Part shown: in pieces, positions 38,534-47,305 of the stretch
Numbering within the stretch: the stretch's first letter is position 1
Layout: every line of letters begins with the position of its first letter
Assembly: GCA_029861955.1 (NCBI GenBank)
Contig: JAOTYK010000015.1
Span: 47,557 to 111,556 of the forward strand
Source of the DNA: Acidobacteriota bacterium
Lineage (GTDB): Bacteria; Acidobacteriota; Polarisedimenticolia; Polarisedimenticolales; Polarisedimenticolaceae
Direction of reading: 5' to 3'
Length of the DNA stretch: 64,000 bases
Program-made: the position numbers and the translations under genes
The notes under the pieces: model-generated
Databases searched by the model: none
What the model was told of the DNA's origin: nothing
What the model saw: only the letters and a program-made list of their open reading frames with translations

Positions 38534-38562
38534 AGTTTAGGCACGGCCCGGGACCCTGTCAA
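38534..38562 (-). promoter_or_regulatory. strong promoter of the HU gene
   Basis: On the minus strand: TTGACA (38557-38562), 17 bp spacer, then TAAACT (38534-38539). The transcription start is predicted near 38527, giving a leader of about 30 nt before the ATG. Confidence 0.85.
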
Positions 38563-38652
38563 GCGTCTCCCGAGGGCTAAACCCAAGGAATGACGGGACT
38601 TAGATCGGCAGAGGGTCTGGCCTAGGACCGATGATCGTGGTAGCTTCGCCAC

Positions 38653-40005
38653 GTGTCGTTACCCCTCGTAGCCATCGTCGGTGCGCCCAATGTGGGCAAG
38701 AGCACCCTGTTTAACCGGTTGGTGCGGGGTCGCGAGGCGATCGTGACGGACCAACCCGGTGTCACTCGCGATCGTCAGTATCGCGAGGTCGAGGAGGGCG
38801 ACGTCCGCTTCCGCGTGGTGGACACCGGCGGCATGACCCCCGGCTCGGAGGAGGGCTTCGCTGCGGAGATCGGGCATCAGGCCCGCGTCGCCATCGATGA
38901 GGCGGATGTCGTCCTGTTCCTGGTGGATGCGCGATGCGGGATCAACGCCGTCGATCAGGAGATCGCTTCTCGGCTGCGTCGGATTCAGGTGCCGCTGCTC
39001 CTCGTGGCCAACAAGACCGAGTCGGCCAAGCGGGACGCCAACCTGCTGGAGTTTCATGAACTGGGCCTCGGCGATCCGATCTCCATCTCCGCCGAACACG
39101 GCGAGGGGATCTCGGCGCTGCTGGATCACGTTCTGGACGAGCTTCGACAGCTCCCGCAGAAGCCGGAAGACGACCCGTCCGACGACGAAGCGGAAGACAG
39201 ACCGTTACGACTCGCGATCGTCGGTCGGCCAAACGTCGGCAAGTCCTCGCTCCTGAACCGATTGGTGGGGGAGCAACGGGTGGTAGTCAGTGAGATCCCC
39301 GGCACGACCCGCGACGCCATCGACACCCTACTCACGGTGGGGGACCGTCGCTACCTGCTGGTTGACACCGCCGGCATGCGACGGCGGGGGCGTGTCGAAC
39401 GAGGGATCGAGCGTCATTCCGTCGGTCGCGCGCAGAACAACATCGAGCGTTGCGATGTGACGATCCTGGTCCTGGATGCCGACGCGGGGTTCGGTTCGCA
39501 GGATGCCCATATCGCGGGGTACGTTCGGGATGCGTTCCGGCCGGTGATCCTGGCGGTGAACAAGTGGGATCTTATTTCGGAGCGTGAGCAGGCGGTCAAG
39601 ACCTGGGAAGACACGCTCGAGACGCGACTGAAATTCTTAAAGGGGGCACCGAGCTGCTTCATCAGCGCGCTCAGCGGACAACGGGTCTTTCGTCTTCTGG
39701 AAATGGCAGACCGGTTGCACCAGACCGGCGGAAAGGAGGTCACGACGGTTAAGTTGAACCGCTGGCTCCAAGTTGCGGCAGGACCCCATTTTGGCGGACG
39801 ATCGGGGTCCCTTGGCGCCCGGTTCTATTACGCGACTCAGACCGGCATCCGCCCACCTAGATTCCGTATCTTCTGTAATGATCCACGGAAGATTCATTTC
39901 TCCACCCAGAGGCAGTTAGAGAACGGACTTCGCGAAACCTTCGGATTTTCGGGCGTTCCTTTGAGAATCGACTATAAGCGACGGCGGGAGACACCCACCG
40001 AGTAG
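38653..40005 (+). CDS. der: ribosome-associated GTPase Der (EngA)
   Basis: 450 residues. Two GTPase domains in tandem: first GAPNVGKST near residue 8 with DTGGMTPG, second GRPNVGKSS near residue 194 with DTAGMRRRG, then a C-terminal KH-like domain. Required for 50S subunit assembly. Start is GTG at 38653 with little ribosome site. Its last ~250 bp are somewhat AT-richer. A GTPase of the MglA family starts about 90 bp later. Confidence 0.97.
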   Translation: MSLPLVAIVGAPNVGKSTLFNRLVRGREAIVTDQPGVTRDRQYREVEEGDVRFRVVDTGGMTPGSEEGFAAEIGHQARVAIDEADVVLFLVDARCGINAVDQEIASRLRRIQVPLLLVANKTESAKRDANLLEFHELGLGDPISISAEHGEGISALLDHVLDELRQLPQKPEDDPSDDEAEDRPLRLAIVGRPNVGKSSLLNRLVGEQRVVVSEIPGTTRDAIDTLLTVGDRRYLLVDTAGMRRRGRVERGIERHSVGRAQNNIERCDVTILVLDADAGFGSQDAHIAGYVRDAFRPVILAVNKWDLISEREQAVKTWEDTLETRLKFLKGAPSCFISALSGQRVFRLLEMADRLHQTGGKEVTTVKLNRWLQVAAGPHFGGRSGSLGARFYYATQTGIRPPRFRIFCNDPRKIHFSTQRQLENGLRETFGFSGVPLRIDYKRRRETPTE

Positions 40006-40009
40006 TCGC

Positions 40010-40038
40010 TTGACGCTCCAAAATCCTGACTATATGTT
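40010..40038 (+). promoter_or_regulatory. possible promoter of the MglA-like GTPase gene
   Basis: TTGACG (40010-40015), 17 bp spacer, TATGTT (40033-40038), starting 5 bp after the der stop codon. The TATATG two bases upstream is an alternative -10 with a short spacer. Confidence 0.5.
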
Positions 40039-40096
40039 CCGCGAGGGGCAGCCGACCGAGAAGGCTGGTTTTTCGGGCAAACAGGGGACCGCACGC

Positions 40097-41494
40097 ATGG
40101 TGCTTTTCAACTACTCGACGAAGGAACTTACCGCCAAGATCGTCTATTACGGTCCAGGACTGTGCGGCAAGACCACCAATCTCCAGTTCATCCACGGGAA
40201 CCTGCCGGAAACCGTCAAGGGCAAGATGCTGTCCCTGGCGACCAAGACGGACCGGACCCTGTTCTTCGATTTCCTTCCCATCGATCTGGGGCAGATCCGT
40301 GGGATGAAGACCCGCGTCCAGCTCTACACCGTTCCCGGTCAGGTCTTCTACAACGAGACTCGGAAACTGGTCCTGAAGGGAGCGGATGGGATCGTCTTCG
40401 TGGCGGACTCTCAGCAACAGATGCTGGCCGCCAACGCGGAGTCCTTCAAGAACCTCGAAGAGAACCTCAAGGGCCACGGCATGATCTTGGCCGAAATGCC
40501 CCACGTGATTCAGTTCAACAAGCGCGACCTTCCCGGTCTTGCAAGCATCGAAGAGATGAACACCGGGGTCAACAAGTTCAACGCCCCGTTCTACGAGACC
40601 GTCGCGACGACAGGGATCGGCGTCCAGGACACGTTGAAGGCGATCACGAAACTGGTCCTTCTTCATCTGACCAAGAAATACGATCCGCGCACCACAGGAA
40701 AGAAGGACGCGGTGCCGGCCGCACCGGCGGCCGGATCGATTCCGTCGGTGTCCACCACGCCATCGGCACCCTCACCGACGTCCAGTACCGACAGCATTCC
40801 GCTGGCCGTGCCGACGGAAATGCCGGGGATGGCTGCCGAAGCCGACGTGGCCACGCCGATGGCCGCGATGCCCGTCACGCCGGTGCCCCCCGCAGCCGTC
40901 GTCGCGGATCCAGAGAACGGCTCGCCCGAGTTTGACGAATCCGAGATCGATGGACTGATGGACGAGGTCGAAGAGAGCCAGCCTCAAGCGGTGGCTGCCG
41001 GGGAGCCTGTGGCCGCCACACCGGCGGTCCAGCAGGCGACACCGGGATTCGAGATCGACGCCAGCGGCATCGCGCTCGAGGAGCCCACGTCCGAGACGGA
41101 GGCGCCGGAGGAGGTCGAAGAGATTCCGCTTGCGACCCCGCAACTGGAAGTCGAATCCATCGACACGGACGCCATCCCGATGGTCGAGCCCGAGATGCCC
41201 GCCGAGTCGGCATCGGTCGATGACCTGAGCCTCGATGACAGCTTCGATGCACTCGAGACGCCGGACGGCGTACCCGTGCCCATGCCGGCCCCTGCAACGG
41301 CGGTTGAGTTGACCGAACTGGCAACCGACAACGATCTCTTTCAGGATCCTGATCTCGATATCGCGCGGCTCCAGCCGGGTGACGAGAGAGCCATCGTGGT
41401 TCCCGTGGAGATGAAGGGTCCCGATGGCGAGACGCGACGATTCAAGTTGAGTCTCTCCCTACGACTGGATCCTGTTGAGGACCCTCAGGGCTGA
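40097..41494 (+). CDS. MglA-like small GTPase with long acidic C-terminal extension
   Basis: 466 residues. Residues 1-195 are a complete MglA/Ras-type domain: P-loop GPGLCGKT (19-26), VPGQ (79-82) in place of the DxxG of Ras, and NKRD (141-144). Bacterial MglA sets cell polarity and drives motility, and is about 195 residues alone. Here a further ~270 residues follow: Pro/Ala/Glu-rich low-complexity sequence and a distinct end (residues about 430-466, with VPVEMKGPDGETRRFKLSLS). The start ATG 40097 follows GGGGA; an upstream in-frame start is possible. No mglB was seen; the overlapping next gene suggests co-transcription. Confidence 0.88.
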   Translation: MVLFNYSTKELTAKIVYYGPGLCGKTTNLQFIHGNLPETVKGKMLSLATKTDRTLFFDFLPIDLGQIRGMKTRVQLYTVPGQVFYNETRKLVLKGADGIVFVADSQQQMLAANAESFKNLEENLKGHGMILAEMPHVIQFNKRDLPGLASIEEMNTGVNKFNAPFYETVATTGIGVQDTLKAITKLVLLHLTKKYDPRTTGKKDAVPAAPAAGSIPSVSTTPSAPSPTSSTDSIPLAVPTEMPGMAAEADVATPMAAMPVTPVPPAAVVADPENGSPEFDESEIDGLMDEVEESQPQAVAAGEPVAATPAVQQATPGFEIDASGIALEEPTSETEAPEEVEEIPLATPQLEVESIDTDAIPMVEPEMPAESASVDDLSLDDSFDALETPDGVPVPMPAPATAVELTELATDNDLFQDPDLDIARLQPGDERAIVVPVEMKGPDGETRRFKLSLSLRLDPVEDPQG

Positions 41495-42407
41495 TCCCGG
41501 ATTCCCACTGGCATCGCGGCGGGGGATCGGGCAAGCTGGATTAATGATGATTGTCGTGGTCCTCGCACTCCTCCAGACCGCCCTCGGTGTGGAGGCGCGG
41601 CAAGCCCCCCTGGATCACTACGAGTGGATGGCGGTGGCCCCGATCGTCGTTGGTGCGACGAGTCTGGGCGAGAACGGAAAGTTCGTCGAGATCGAGATCA
41701 CCCATCGAATCCGCGGCGACGTGAAGGTCGGCGCGATGCTCAGCATCGACGTCAAGCACACCAATCGAAACCGATCCCGCACCGTGAACCCTCGCGGGCT
41801 CCGACTGCTTGAGGGAGACTCGTTCCTCCTGTTGCTCAGTCCTTCGCCGGAGCACAAGTCGCGAAAACATTCGTATCGCGTGGTACGTGGCGTTGCGGGC
41901 GCCAGGGAGCTTCCGCTGGAGGGCGCCGACGCGGTGGTGCAGCCGCTTCAGGTTCTCGCCGCGATCCAGGACCTCGACGACGACGGTCGCCGCTGGGATG
42001 AGATGTGGCGGTTGTTCGAGGAGGATTCGCCGCTGCTGATCGAGACGTCGCTGGCGCAGTCCATCAAGTTCTCCCGCGTGCGGGCCGATCACCTGGACGT
42101 GGTCCGTCCCTTACTGGAGCATCCGGAGGCCGACATCCGGCGCCGCACGGCCGAGATCATCCGTCTGATCGTCAAGAGGACCGGGGCGCAAAACCTGGAG
42201 GACGGAGCCAGCGTGCGAAATGAACTGGTCTCGACCGCCCGTCGAGATCCCGCCATCGACGTCCGCGCCGCGGCGACGGAGGCGCTCAGCGTCTTCGACG
42301 GCTCGGTGATCGACGATATTCTCCGAGAGATCGCCGAGACCGATCCGGAACAGATGGTCCGCTACATCGCTCAGAAAGCGCTGATTGAGCGGCGTCCTGG
42401 GTCGTAA
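41475..42407 (+). CDS. secreted or membrane-anchored protein with helical-repeat-like C-terminus
   Basis: 310 residues. A hydrophobic stretch near 25-40 (MMIVVVLALLQTALGVEA) preceded by Arg residues looks like a signal peptide or anchor. The second half (from about 190) is helical and may be HEAT-like (LLEHPEADIRRRTAEIIRLI). Unknown function. The TTG at 41475 overlaps the GTPase gene by 20 bp and gives a positively charged n-region; ATG 41544 would remove it. Start therefore uncertain. Confidence 0.6.
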   Translation: MRTLRADPGFPLASRRGIGQAGLMMIVVVLALLQTALGVEARQAPLDHYEWMAVAPIVVGATSLGENGKFVEIEITHRIRGDVKVGAMLSIDVKHTNRNRSRTVNPRGLRLLEGDSFLLLLSPSPEHKSRKHSYRVVRGVAGARELPLEGADAVVQPLQVLAAIQDLDDDGRRWDEMWRLFEEDSPLLIETSLAQSIKFSRVRADHLDVVRPLLEHPEADIRRRTAEIIRLIVKRTGAQNLEDGASVRNELVSTARRDPAIDVRAAATEALSVFDGSVIDDILREIAETDPEQMVRYIAQKALIERRPGS

Positions 42408-42417
42408 ATGCCGTCAA

Positions 42418-42446
42418 TTGACTTCGCAGCCCCTCGTTCCTATGAT
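42418..42446 (+). promoter_or_regulatory. promoter of the cNMP-binding/FHA gene
   Basis: TTGACT (42418-42423), 17 bp spacer, TATGAT (42441-42446); five of six bases match in each box. Lies in an 80-bp gap before the GTG start. Confidence 0.75.
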
Positions 42447-42487
42447 TTCTAGGAGAGTCTGGGCCTTCCTTTCCGAGGTTTCCATCC

Positions 42488-43243
42488 GTGGGTAAGAACC
42501 CGTTCCAGAATTTCGTCGTCCGCTTTGAGCCGGGACAACGGATCTACGACGAGGGCGATATCGGCGCGACGATGTACATCGTCCAGACCGGACGGGTCCA
42601 GCTATTCCGAGAGTCGAAAGGCGATCGGCGCGTCCTCGGCGAGATGGAGAAGGGTGACTTTTTTGGCGAGATGTCCATCCTCGAGGGTCTGCCAAGAAAT
42701 TCGGTGGCCGAGGCCGTCGAGCCCGCCGACCTGATCGAGATCAGCAGTTCCACTTTCGACAAGATGATCAAGGGGAACATCGAGATCGCCGTCCGTCTTC
42801 TCCGCAAGCTCTCGATCCGACTGCGAGAGTCCGAGCGCCAACTGGATGAGCTGCGGGTCGCAGGAACCGCGGCGGCCGTCCAGATCGCCGCAACGCCGGC
42901 ATCGTCGCCGGCGGTGAGCGTCACGACCGGCATCCGTCTCGTCACCGAAGACGAGACGATCGCGTTCGCGCTCAAGCAGGACGAGACCCTGATCGGTCGA
43001 TTCGATCCGGTCACGGAATTGACACCCGACGTCGACCTGACGGAGTGCGATCTCAAACGAAGCGTGTCCCGACGACACGCGCGTGTTGTCCGAACCGACG
43101 ACGGCTACGCGTTGGTCGAGGAGGTCGGAGCGCTGAACGGGACCTTCGTCAAGGGCGAGAAACTCGAGCCCGGACACCCGCATCCGATTGCCGACGGCGA
43201 CAGCCTTGCCGTCGGCATGGTGCAACTCGTGTTCCGCACCTGA
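42488..43243 (+). CDS. cyclic-nucleotide-binding domain plus FHA domain protein
   Basis: 251 residues. Residues about 8-120 are a Crp-like cNMP-binding barrel (FEPGQRIYDEGDIGATMYIV, GDFFGEMSILEGLPRNSVAE) but with no DNA-binding domain. Residues about 150-250 are an FHA domain (TLIGRFDP, SVSRRHARVV, LNGTFVKGEKL), which binds phosphothreonine. So the protein should couple a nucleotide or lipid signal to phospho-dependent partner binding. No Ser/Thr kinase is nearby. GTG start, own promoter, 1-bp overlap with the next gene. Confidence 0.85.
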   Translation: MGKNPFQNFVVRFEPGQRIYDEGDIGATMYIVQTGRVQLFRESKGDRRVLGEMEKGDFFGEMSILEGLPRNSVAEAVEPADLIEISSSTFDKMIKGNIEIAVRLLRKLSIRLRESERQLDELRVAGTAAAVQIAATPASSPAVSVTTGIRLVTEDETIAFALKQDETLIGRFDPVTELTPDVDLTECDLKRSVSRRHARVVRTDDGYALVEEVGALNGTFVKGEKLEPGHPHPIADGDSLAVGMVQLVFRT

Positions 43244-43827
43244 TGGTCTCCCGCTGGATTCGTTTCGCGATCTTGATGTTCGTATGCACGACATCGTTCG
43301 CGGGCGGAACGAGTCCACGCACTCTGGTCTACGAGGTCGTCTACGCCGACGGCTCGGGGAACGAGCGGTTTCGTTCCGACGCGGTTCACTGGGTACGGAC
43401 GGAACTCGCCAAGGGTGGCTGTTTCGAATCCATCCGGGAACGAGACGACGAGCCGATCGAGGACGGCCAACTGCGGCTTCAGATCGTGCTCGGCTACTTC
43501 GATGACGAGGTCAGCTACGACTACTCCATCGCCGAGCGTTTCGATCCGACCGCACCTCCGGTCGACGAGAGGCGAATGGGGGCGCGTCAAGAACTCGACA
43601 TCGGCTTGAACCTGTTCGATGACGCGACCGAGACGATGCTCCGTTACGAACGGCGACGCATCGTCACCTCCCACCGACCGATCATCACGGAAGATGCGCG
43701 GGAGGTGAGCCGGGAGGAGATGGTGCGCGAGGTCGGGCGACGCACCCGTCTGTGGCTCTGCAGGGTGTCTCCTGCGAAGCTCGAAAAGACCATCACCAAG
43801 GCCCTCGGCAGCCCCGACGCGCGTTGA
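43243..43827 (+). CDS. secreted protein of unknown function
   Basis: 194 residues. A signal peptide is evident (MVSRWIRFAILMFVCTTSFA). The mature part is a mixed beta protein with many Asp/Glu and Arg residues and one late Cys. It resembles envelope proteins that measure or bind something in a membrane, but no family was recognised. ATG overlaps the preceding stop by one base, so it is probably made with the cNMP/FHA protein. Confidence 0.65.
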   Translation: MVSRWIRFAILMFVCTTSFAGGTSPRTLVYEVVYADGSGNERFRSDAVHWVRTELAKGGCFESIRERDDEPIEDGQLRLQIVLGYFDDEVSYDYSIAERFDPTAPPVDERRMGARQELDIGLNLFDDATETMLRYERRRIVTSHRPIITEDAREVSREEMVREVGRRTRLWLCRVSPAKLEKTITKALGSPDAR

Positions 43828-43853
43828 TCCGGTTGTCGGGCGCGTGATAGAGT
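43824..43853 (+). promoter_or_regulatory. promoter of the trpS-scpAB-rluB operon
   Basis: TTGATC (43824-43829), 18 bp spacer, TAGAGT (43848-43853) with a TG extension two bases before (TGATAGAGT). It overlaps the end of the preceding gene. Confidence 0.65.
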
Positions 43854-43890
43854 CTGGCCGGTCTACACCTGCCGAGAGTCCTTAACGCCC

Positions 43891-44889
43891 ATGTCCCAGA
43901 AACGTCGACCCCGGGTTCTCTCCGGAATGCGTCCCACCGGACCGTTGCATCTCGGCCATCTGGTCGGTGCGCTGGATAACTGGGTCGAGATGCAGGACGA
44001 CCACGACTGTTTCTTCGCGATCGTCGATTGGCACGCGTTGACGACGGACTACGCCGACCCGTCCCAGATCCGACAGAACACACGAGAGATCGCTCTGGAC
44101 TGGTTAGCCGCCGGCCTGGACCCGGAACGCTGCCAGATCTTCGTGCAATCCGACGTCCCCGAACATGCCGAACTCCATCTGCTGTTGTCGATGATCGTGC
44201 CGATCTCGTGGCTCGAGCGCGTCCCGACGTACAAGGAACAACAGGAGGCCCTGCGGGAACGAGAACTGAACACCTACGGCTTTCTCGGTTACCCACTCCT
44301 TCAGGCGGCGGACATCCTGATCTATCGAGCGAACCAGGTCCCCGTGGGCGAGGACCAGGTGCCCCATCTGGAACTGACCCGTGAGATCGCCCGACGCTTC
44401 AACCATCTTTACAAGAAGACCTTCCCCGAACCCCAACCGAAGTTGACCCGCTCGCCTCGACTGCCGGGGACCGACGGGCGGAAGATGTCGAAGTCCTACG
44501 GGAACGCGATCTTCCTCGGCGATACGCCAAAGCAGATCGGCAAGAAGTTGGCCGGGATGCTGACCGACCCCCAACGGACCCATCGTCATTTGCCGGGGAA
44601 CCCCGATGTCTGCCCGGTCTTCGATACCCACAAGGTGTTCTCCAGTGACGAGACCCTGGCGTGGGCCGATGCCGGCTGTCGGAGCGCCGAGATCGGCTGT
44701 GTCGACTGCAAGGGTCGGCTGCGGGATCGGATCCTCGAACGGGTCGGCCCCATTGGAGAGCGTCGGCGGGAGCTGGCCGACCACCCCGAACAAGTCGATG
44801 AGATCCTCGCCGCAGGCGCCGAGACCGCTCGACGGGTGGCGGGTAGTACCATGGTGTCGGTCCGCAAGGCGATGAAGGTGCACCGATGA
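43891..44889 (+). CDS. trpS: tryptophanyl-tRNA synthetase
   Basis: 332 residues, typical size. HIGH-like motif GPLHLGHLVGAL near residue 17 and KMSKS as GRKMSKSYGNAI near residue 196; class I fold with the Trp pocket around DCFFAIVDWHALTTDYADP. It charges tRNA-Trp. First gene of a unit with scpA, scpB and rluB. Confidence 0.97.
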   Translation: MSQKRRPRVLSGMRPTGPLHLGHLVGALDNWVEMQDDHDCFFAIVDWHALTTDYADPSQIRQNTREIALDWLAAGLDPERCQIFVQSDVPEHAELHLLLSMIVPISWLERVPTYKEQQEALRERELNTYGFLGYPLLQAADILIYRANQVPVGEDQVPHLELTREIARRFNHLYKKTFPEPQPKLTRSPRLPGTDGRKMSKSYGNAIFLGDTPKQIGKKLAGMLTDPQRTHRHLPGNPDVCPVFDTHKVFSSDETLAWADAGCRSAEIGCVDCKGRLRDRILERVGPIGERRRELADHPEQVDEILAAGAETARRVAGSTMVSVRKAMKVHR

Positions 44890-45704
44890 GCGACGTCGAA
44901 CCCACGACCGGCGAGAACACGAAGGCCTCTGCCTATCACGGCCATCGTGTCCACGTGGGCTCGTTCGACGGTCCCCTCGACTTGCTACTTCATCTCGTGC
45001 GAATCAACGAGGTCGAGATCGTCGACCTGCCGGTCGTAGAGATCACAGAGCAGTACAACGCCCATCTGGAGATGATGCGGGACTTCAATCTCGAAGTTGC
45101 CGGCGAGTACCTCGTGATGGCGGCGACGCTGATGCACATCAAGTCGCGGATGCTGCTGCCTCCCGACCCCGAGGCGGAAGGGGAGGAGGGCGCCGAGGAT
45201 CCCCGCGCCGAACTGGCCCAACAGCTCCTCGAGTACCAGCGCTTCAAGCAAGCCGCCGAGACACTCCAGGCGATGGATAGCCGACGTCAGTTGATCTGGA
45301 CCCGAGACCGTGTCGCCGAGGAATTCGCCGACGAGGAGATGCTGTCGGTCGAGATGTTCGATCTGCTCACCGCGTTTCGCTCGCTCCTGGGTCGCCTCGG
45401 AGACGAGGCCCGCCTACAGCTTCGCCGCGACACGGTTTCCGTGGCCGACAAGATCCAGTGGCTCACCGATCTCTTGGAGCGACGTTCATCGATCAATCTG
45501 CTGGAACTGATCGCCGATCTTCCGACCCGACTCGACCGCATCGCAGCGTTCCTTGCGCTCCTCGAAATGCTCCGGTTACAGTTGGCCGCCGCGTTCCAAC
45601 GATCGATCTCCGGGGAGATCCGCATCGTTGCGGTGGATCCTCGCGATCGTGCGCAGACGGAGTTCTCGGAGACCACGGACACCGACCTGGGAGACGACTC
45701 GTGA
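44886..45704 (+). CDS. scpA: segregation and condensation protein A
   Basis: 272 residues, kleisin of the SMC-ScpAB condensin. Hallmarks: HVGSFDGPLDLLLHLVRINE at the N-terminus (contacts SMC), AGEYLVMAATLMHIKSRML, and a C-terminal winged helix (LAAAFQRSISGEIRIVAVDP region). ATG overlaps the trpS stop by four bases (ATGA). No smc gene is in this window. Chromosome organisation role fits the ParAB and HU genes nearby. Confidence 0.96.
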   Translation: MSDVEPTTGENTKASAYHGHRVHVGSFDGPLDLLLHLVRINEVEIVDLPVVEITEQYNAHLEMMRDFNLEVAGEYLVMAATLMHIKSRMLLPPDPEAEGEEGAEDPRAELAQQLLEYQRFKQAAETLQAMDSRRQLIWTRDRVAEEFADEEMLSVEMFDLLTAFRSLLGRLGDEARLQLRRDTVSVADKIQWLTDLLERRSSINLLELIADLPTRLDRIAAFLALLEMLRLQLAAAFQRSISGEIRIVAVDPRDRAQTEFSETTDTDLGDDS

Positions 45705-46351
45705 GTGAGACCAAACACCCGGCCAAGGATCAGTGGCCCGCGACCATCGGTGCCGTCCTGTTTGCATCCGGGGAGCCGGTCTCCCTCGGCGAGCTGACGG
45801 ACGCTCTCGGAGCCGACGAGAAACGGGATGTCGAGACCGCCCTCGACGAGCTCTCGAAGGCCTTGAAGATCGCCGGTCTCGGGTTACGTGTGGAGAAGAT
45901 TGCCGGCGGCTACCAGCTGGCCACGGAGTCCTCCGTCGGCGAATGGGTGCGTACCTTCTTCCGCCAACGGAACCGTGCCCGCCTGACCCCCGCCGCCCTC
46001 GAGACCCTCGCCATCGTCGCCTACCGACAACCCGTCACGGCGCCGGAGATTCAGAGCATCCGCGGCAAGGATCCGTCGGCGGCGCTGAAGAGCCTGCTGG
46101 ACAAGAAGATGTTGCGCGTCCTGGGCAAGAAGAAGGTCGTCGGCAATCCGCTGCTCTACGGAACGTCCCGGACGTTCCTGCTGCACTTCGGGCTGGACTC
46201 GCTCAAGGAGCTTCCGGAGTTGGCGGACTTCGAAGAGTTCGTCGGCGTGTTCGACGAAGGGGCTCTCGGTCCGTTCCAGGTCTCCACATCCGGCGAAGCC
46301 GAGGCACTTCCTGCCCCTGAGGAAGAGCCCGGCCAACCGACATCTCACTGA
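45701..46351 (+). CDS. scpB: segregation and condensation protein B
   Basis: 216 residues. Two winged helices: the first includes IGAVLFASGEPVSLGELTDA, the second RLTPAALETLAIVAYRQPVT with IQSIRGKDPSAALKSLLDK. Dimerises and sits on ScpA between SMC heads. GTG start overlaps scpA stop (GTGA). An acidic Pro-rich tail of about 20 residues follows the fold. Confidence 0.95.
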   Translation: MSETKHPAKDQWPATIGAVLFASGEPVSLGELTDALGADEKRDVETALDELSKALKIAGLGLRVEKIAGGYQLATESSVGEWVRTFFRQRNRARLTPAALETLAIVAYRQPVTAPEIQSIRGKDPSAALKSLLDKKMLRVLGKKKVVGNPLLYGTSRTFLLHFGLDSLKELPELADFEEFVGVFDEGALGPFQVSTSGEAEALPAPEEEPGQPTSH

Positions 46352-46362
46352 TTCGGTCGACG

Positions 46363-47145
46363 TTGAAACAACGATTGAATAAGGCGCTGGCCCATGCCGG
46401 GCTGAGTTCCCGCCGCGGCGCCGATCGGCTGATCGACGAGGGTCGAGTCACCGTCAACGGCGAGGTCGTGCAAGACCTCGGACGACAGGTCGACCTGGAC
46501 ACCGACGCGGTGAAGGTCGATGGACGACGGATCGGAGCGGCGCCATCGACGCCGCTCTACCTGATCCTCAACAAACCCCGAGAGGTCGTGACCAGCCTGT
46601 CGGATCCCGAGGGTCGTCGGACGGTCGCGGATCTGATGCGCGGGGTCGGACGTCGGGTCTACCCCGTGGGTCGCCTGGACTACCACTCGGACGGCTTGAT
46701 CCTGATGACCGACGACGGTGAGCTGGCCCGGGATCTCATGCACCCCCGCTCGTCGGTCCCCAAGGTCTATCGGATCAAGGTACGCGGCGTGCCGCAGCAG
46801 CAAGATCTGGATCGGATCCAGAAGGGGATGATCCTGGACGGTCGGCGGACACTCCCTGCGGCGGTCCGCCTACTCCGCAAGGAACGGAACAGCTGGCTGG
46901 AAATCGTGCTTCATGAGGGTCGAAACCGACAGCTGCGTCGGATGATGGCCAGCATCGGCCACCCCATTTCCAGGCTCACGCGGATCGCTCTGGGTGGGGT
47001 CCGTCTGGGGGATTTGCCCACGGGAGCCTTCAGAGAGCTGTCCGCGGCCGAGGTCTCCCGACTGCGCCGATCCGTCGTCCCCAAGGGGGCGTCCAAGCAG
47101 CCCTCCGGGAAGCCGCCCAGAGATACCCCGCATCGCCGTAATTGA
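46363..47145 (+). CDS. rluB: 23S rRNA pseudouridine synthase RluB/RsuA type
   Basis: 260 residues. An S4 RNA-binding domain (MKQRLNKALAHAGLSSRRGA to about 60) and a RsuA-type catalytic domain with the active-site Asp in VGRLDYHSDGLILMTDDGEL. Likely modifies 23S rRNA near 2605; RsuA-type specificity cannot be excluded. scpAB-rluB order is common. TTG start, 11 bp after scpB. Lys/Pro-rich tail at the C-terminus. Confidence 0.92.
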   Translation: MKQRLNKALAHAGLSSRRGADRLIDEGRVTVNGEVVQDLGRQVDLDTDAVKVDGRRIGAAPSTPLYLILNKPREVVTSLSDPEGRRTVADLMRGVGRRVYPVGRLDYHSDGLILMTDDGELARDLMHPRSSVPKVYRIKVRGVPQQQDLDRIQKGMILDGRRTLPAAVRLLRKERNSWLEIVLHEGRNRQLRRMMASIGHPISRLTRIALGGVRLGDLPTGAFRELSAAEVSRLRRSVVPKGASKQPSGKPPRDTPHRRN

Positions 47146-47163
47146 CTGACAGCGCGGAGCTTC

Positions 47164-47192
47164 TTGACAGTCTCGCCGCCCTTCTCTAGAGT
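47164..47192 (+). promoter_or_regulatory. strong promoter of rpsA
   Basis: TTGACA (47164-47169), 17 bp spacer, TAGAGT (47187-47192). Start of transcription is predicted near 47199, giving a leader of about 107 nt before the ATG at 47306. This also argues against the in-frame GTG at 47216 as the translation start. Confidence 0.85.
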
Positions 47193-47305
47193 GACGGTTC
47201 GCTGGCGCCATCGTCGTGTCCAGCACCCCAGAAGAAACCGATGGGGACGGGATCCAGAGCCCGTGTCTGCGGGTCATGGTCCACGTGGAGGCTGAAGTAA
47301 GCGTC

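Noticed and set aside
47280..47289. TCCACGTGGA palindrome near rpsA as a parS site.
   Set aside because: It lacks the flanking bases of parS and such CACGTG cores are expected in GC-rich sequence.
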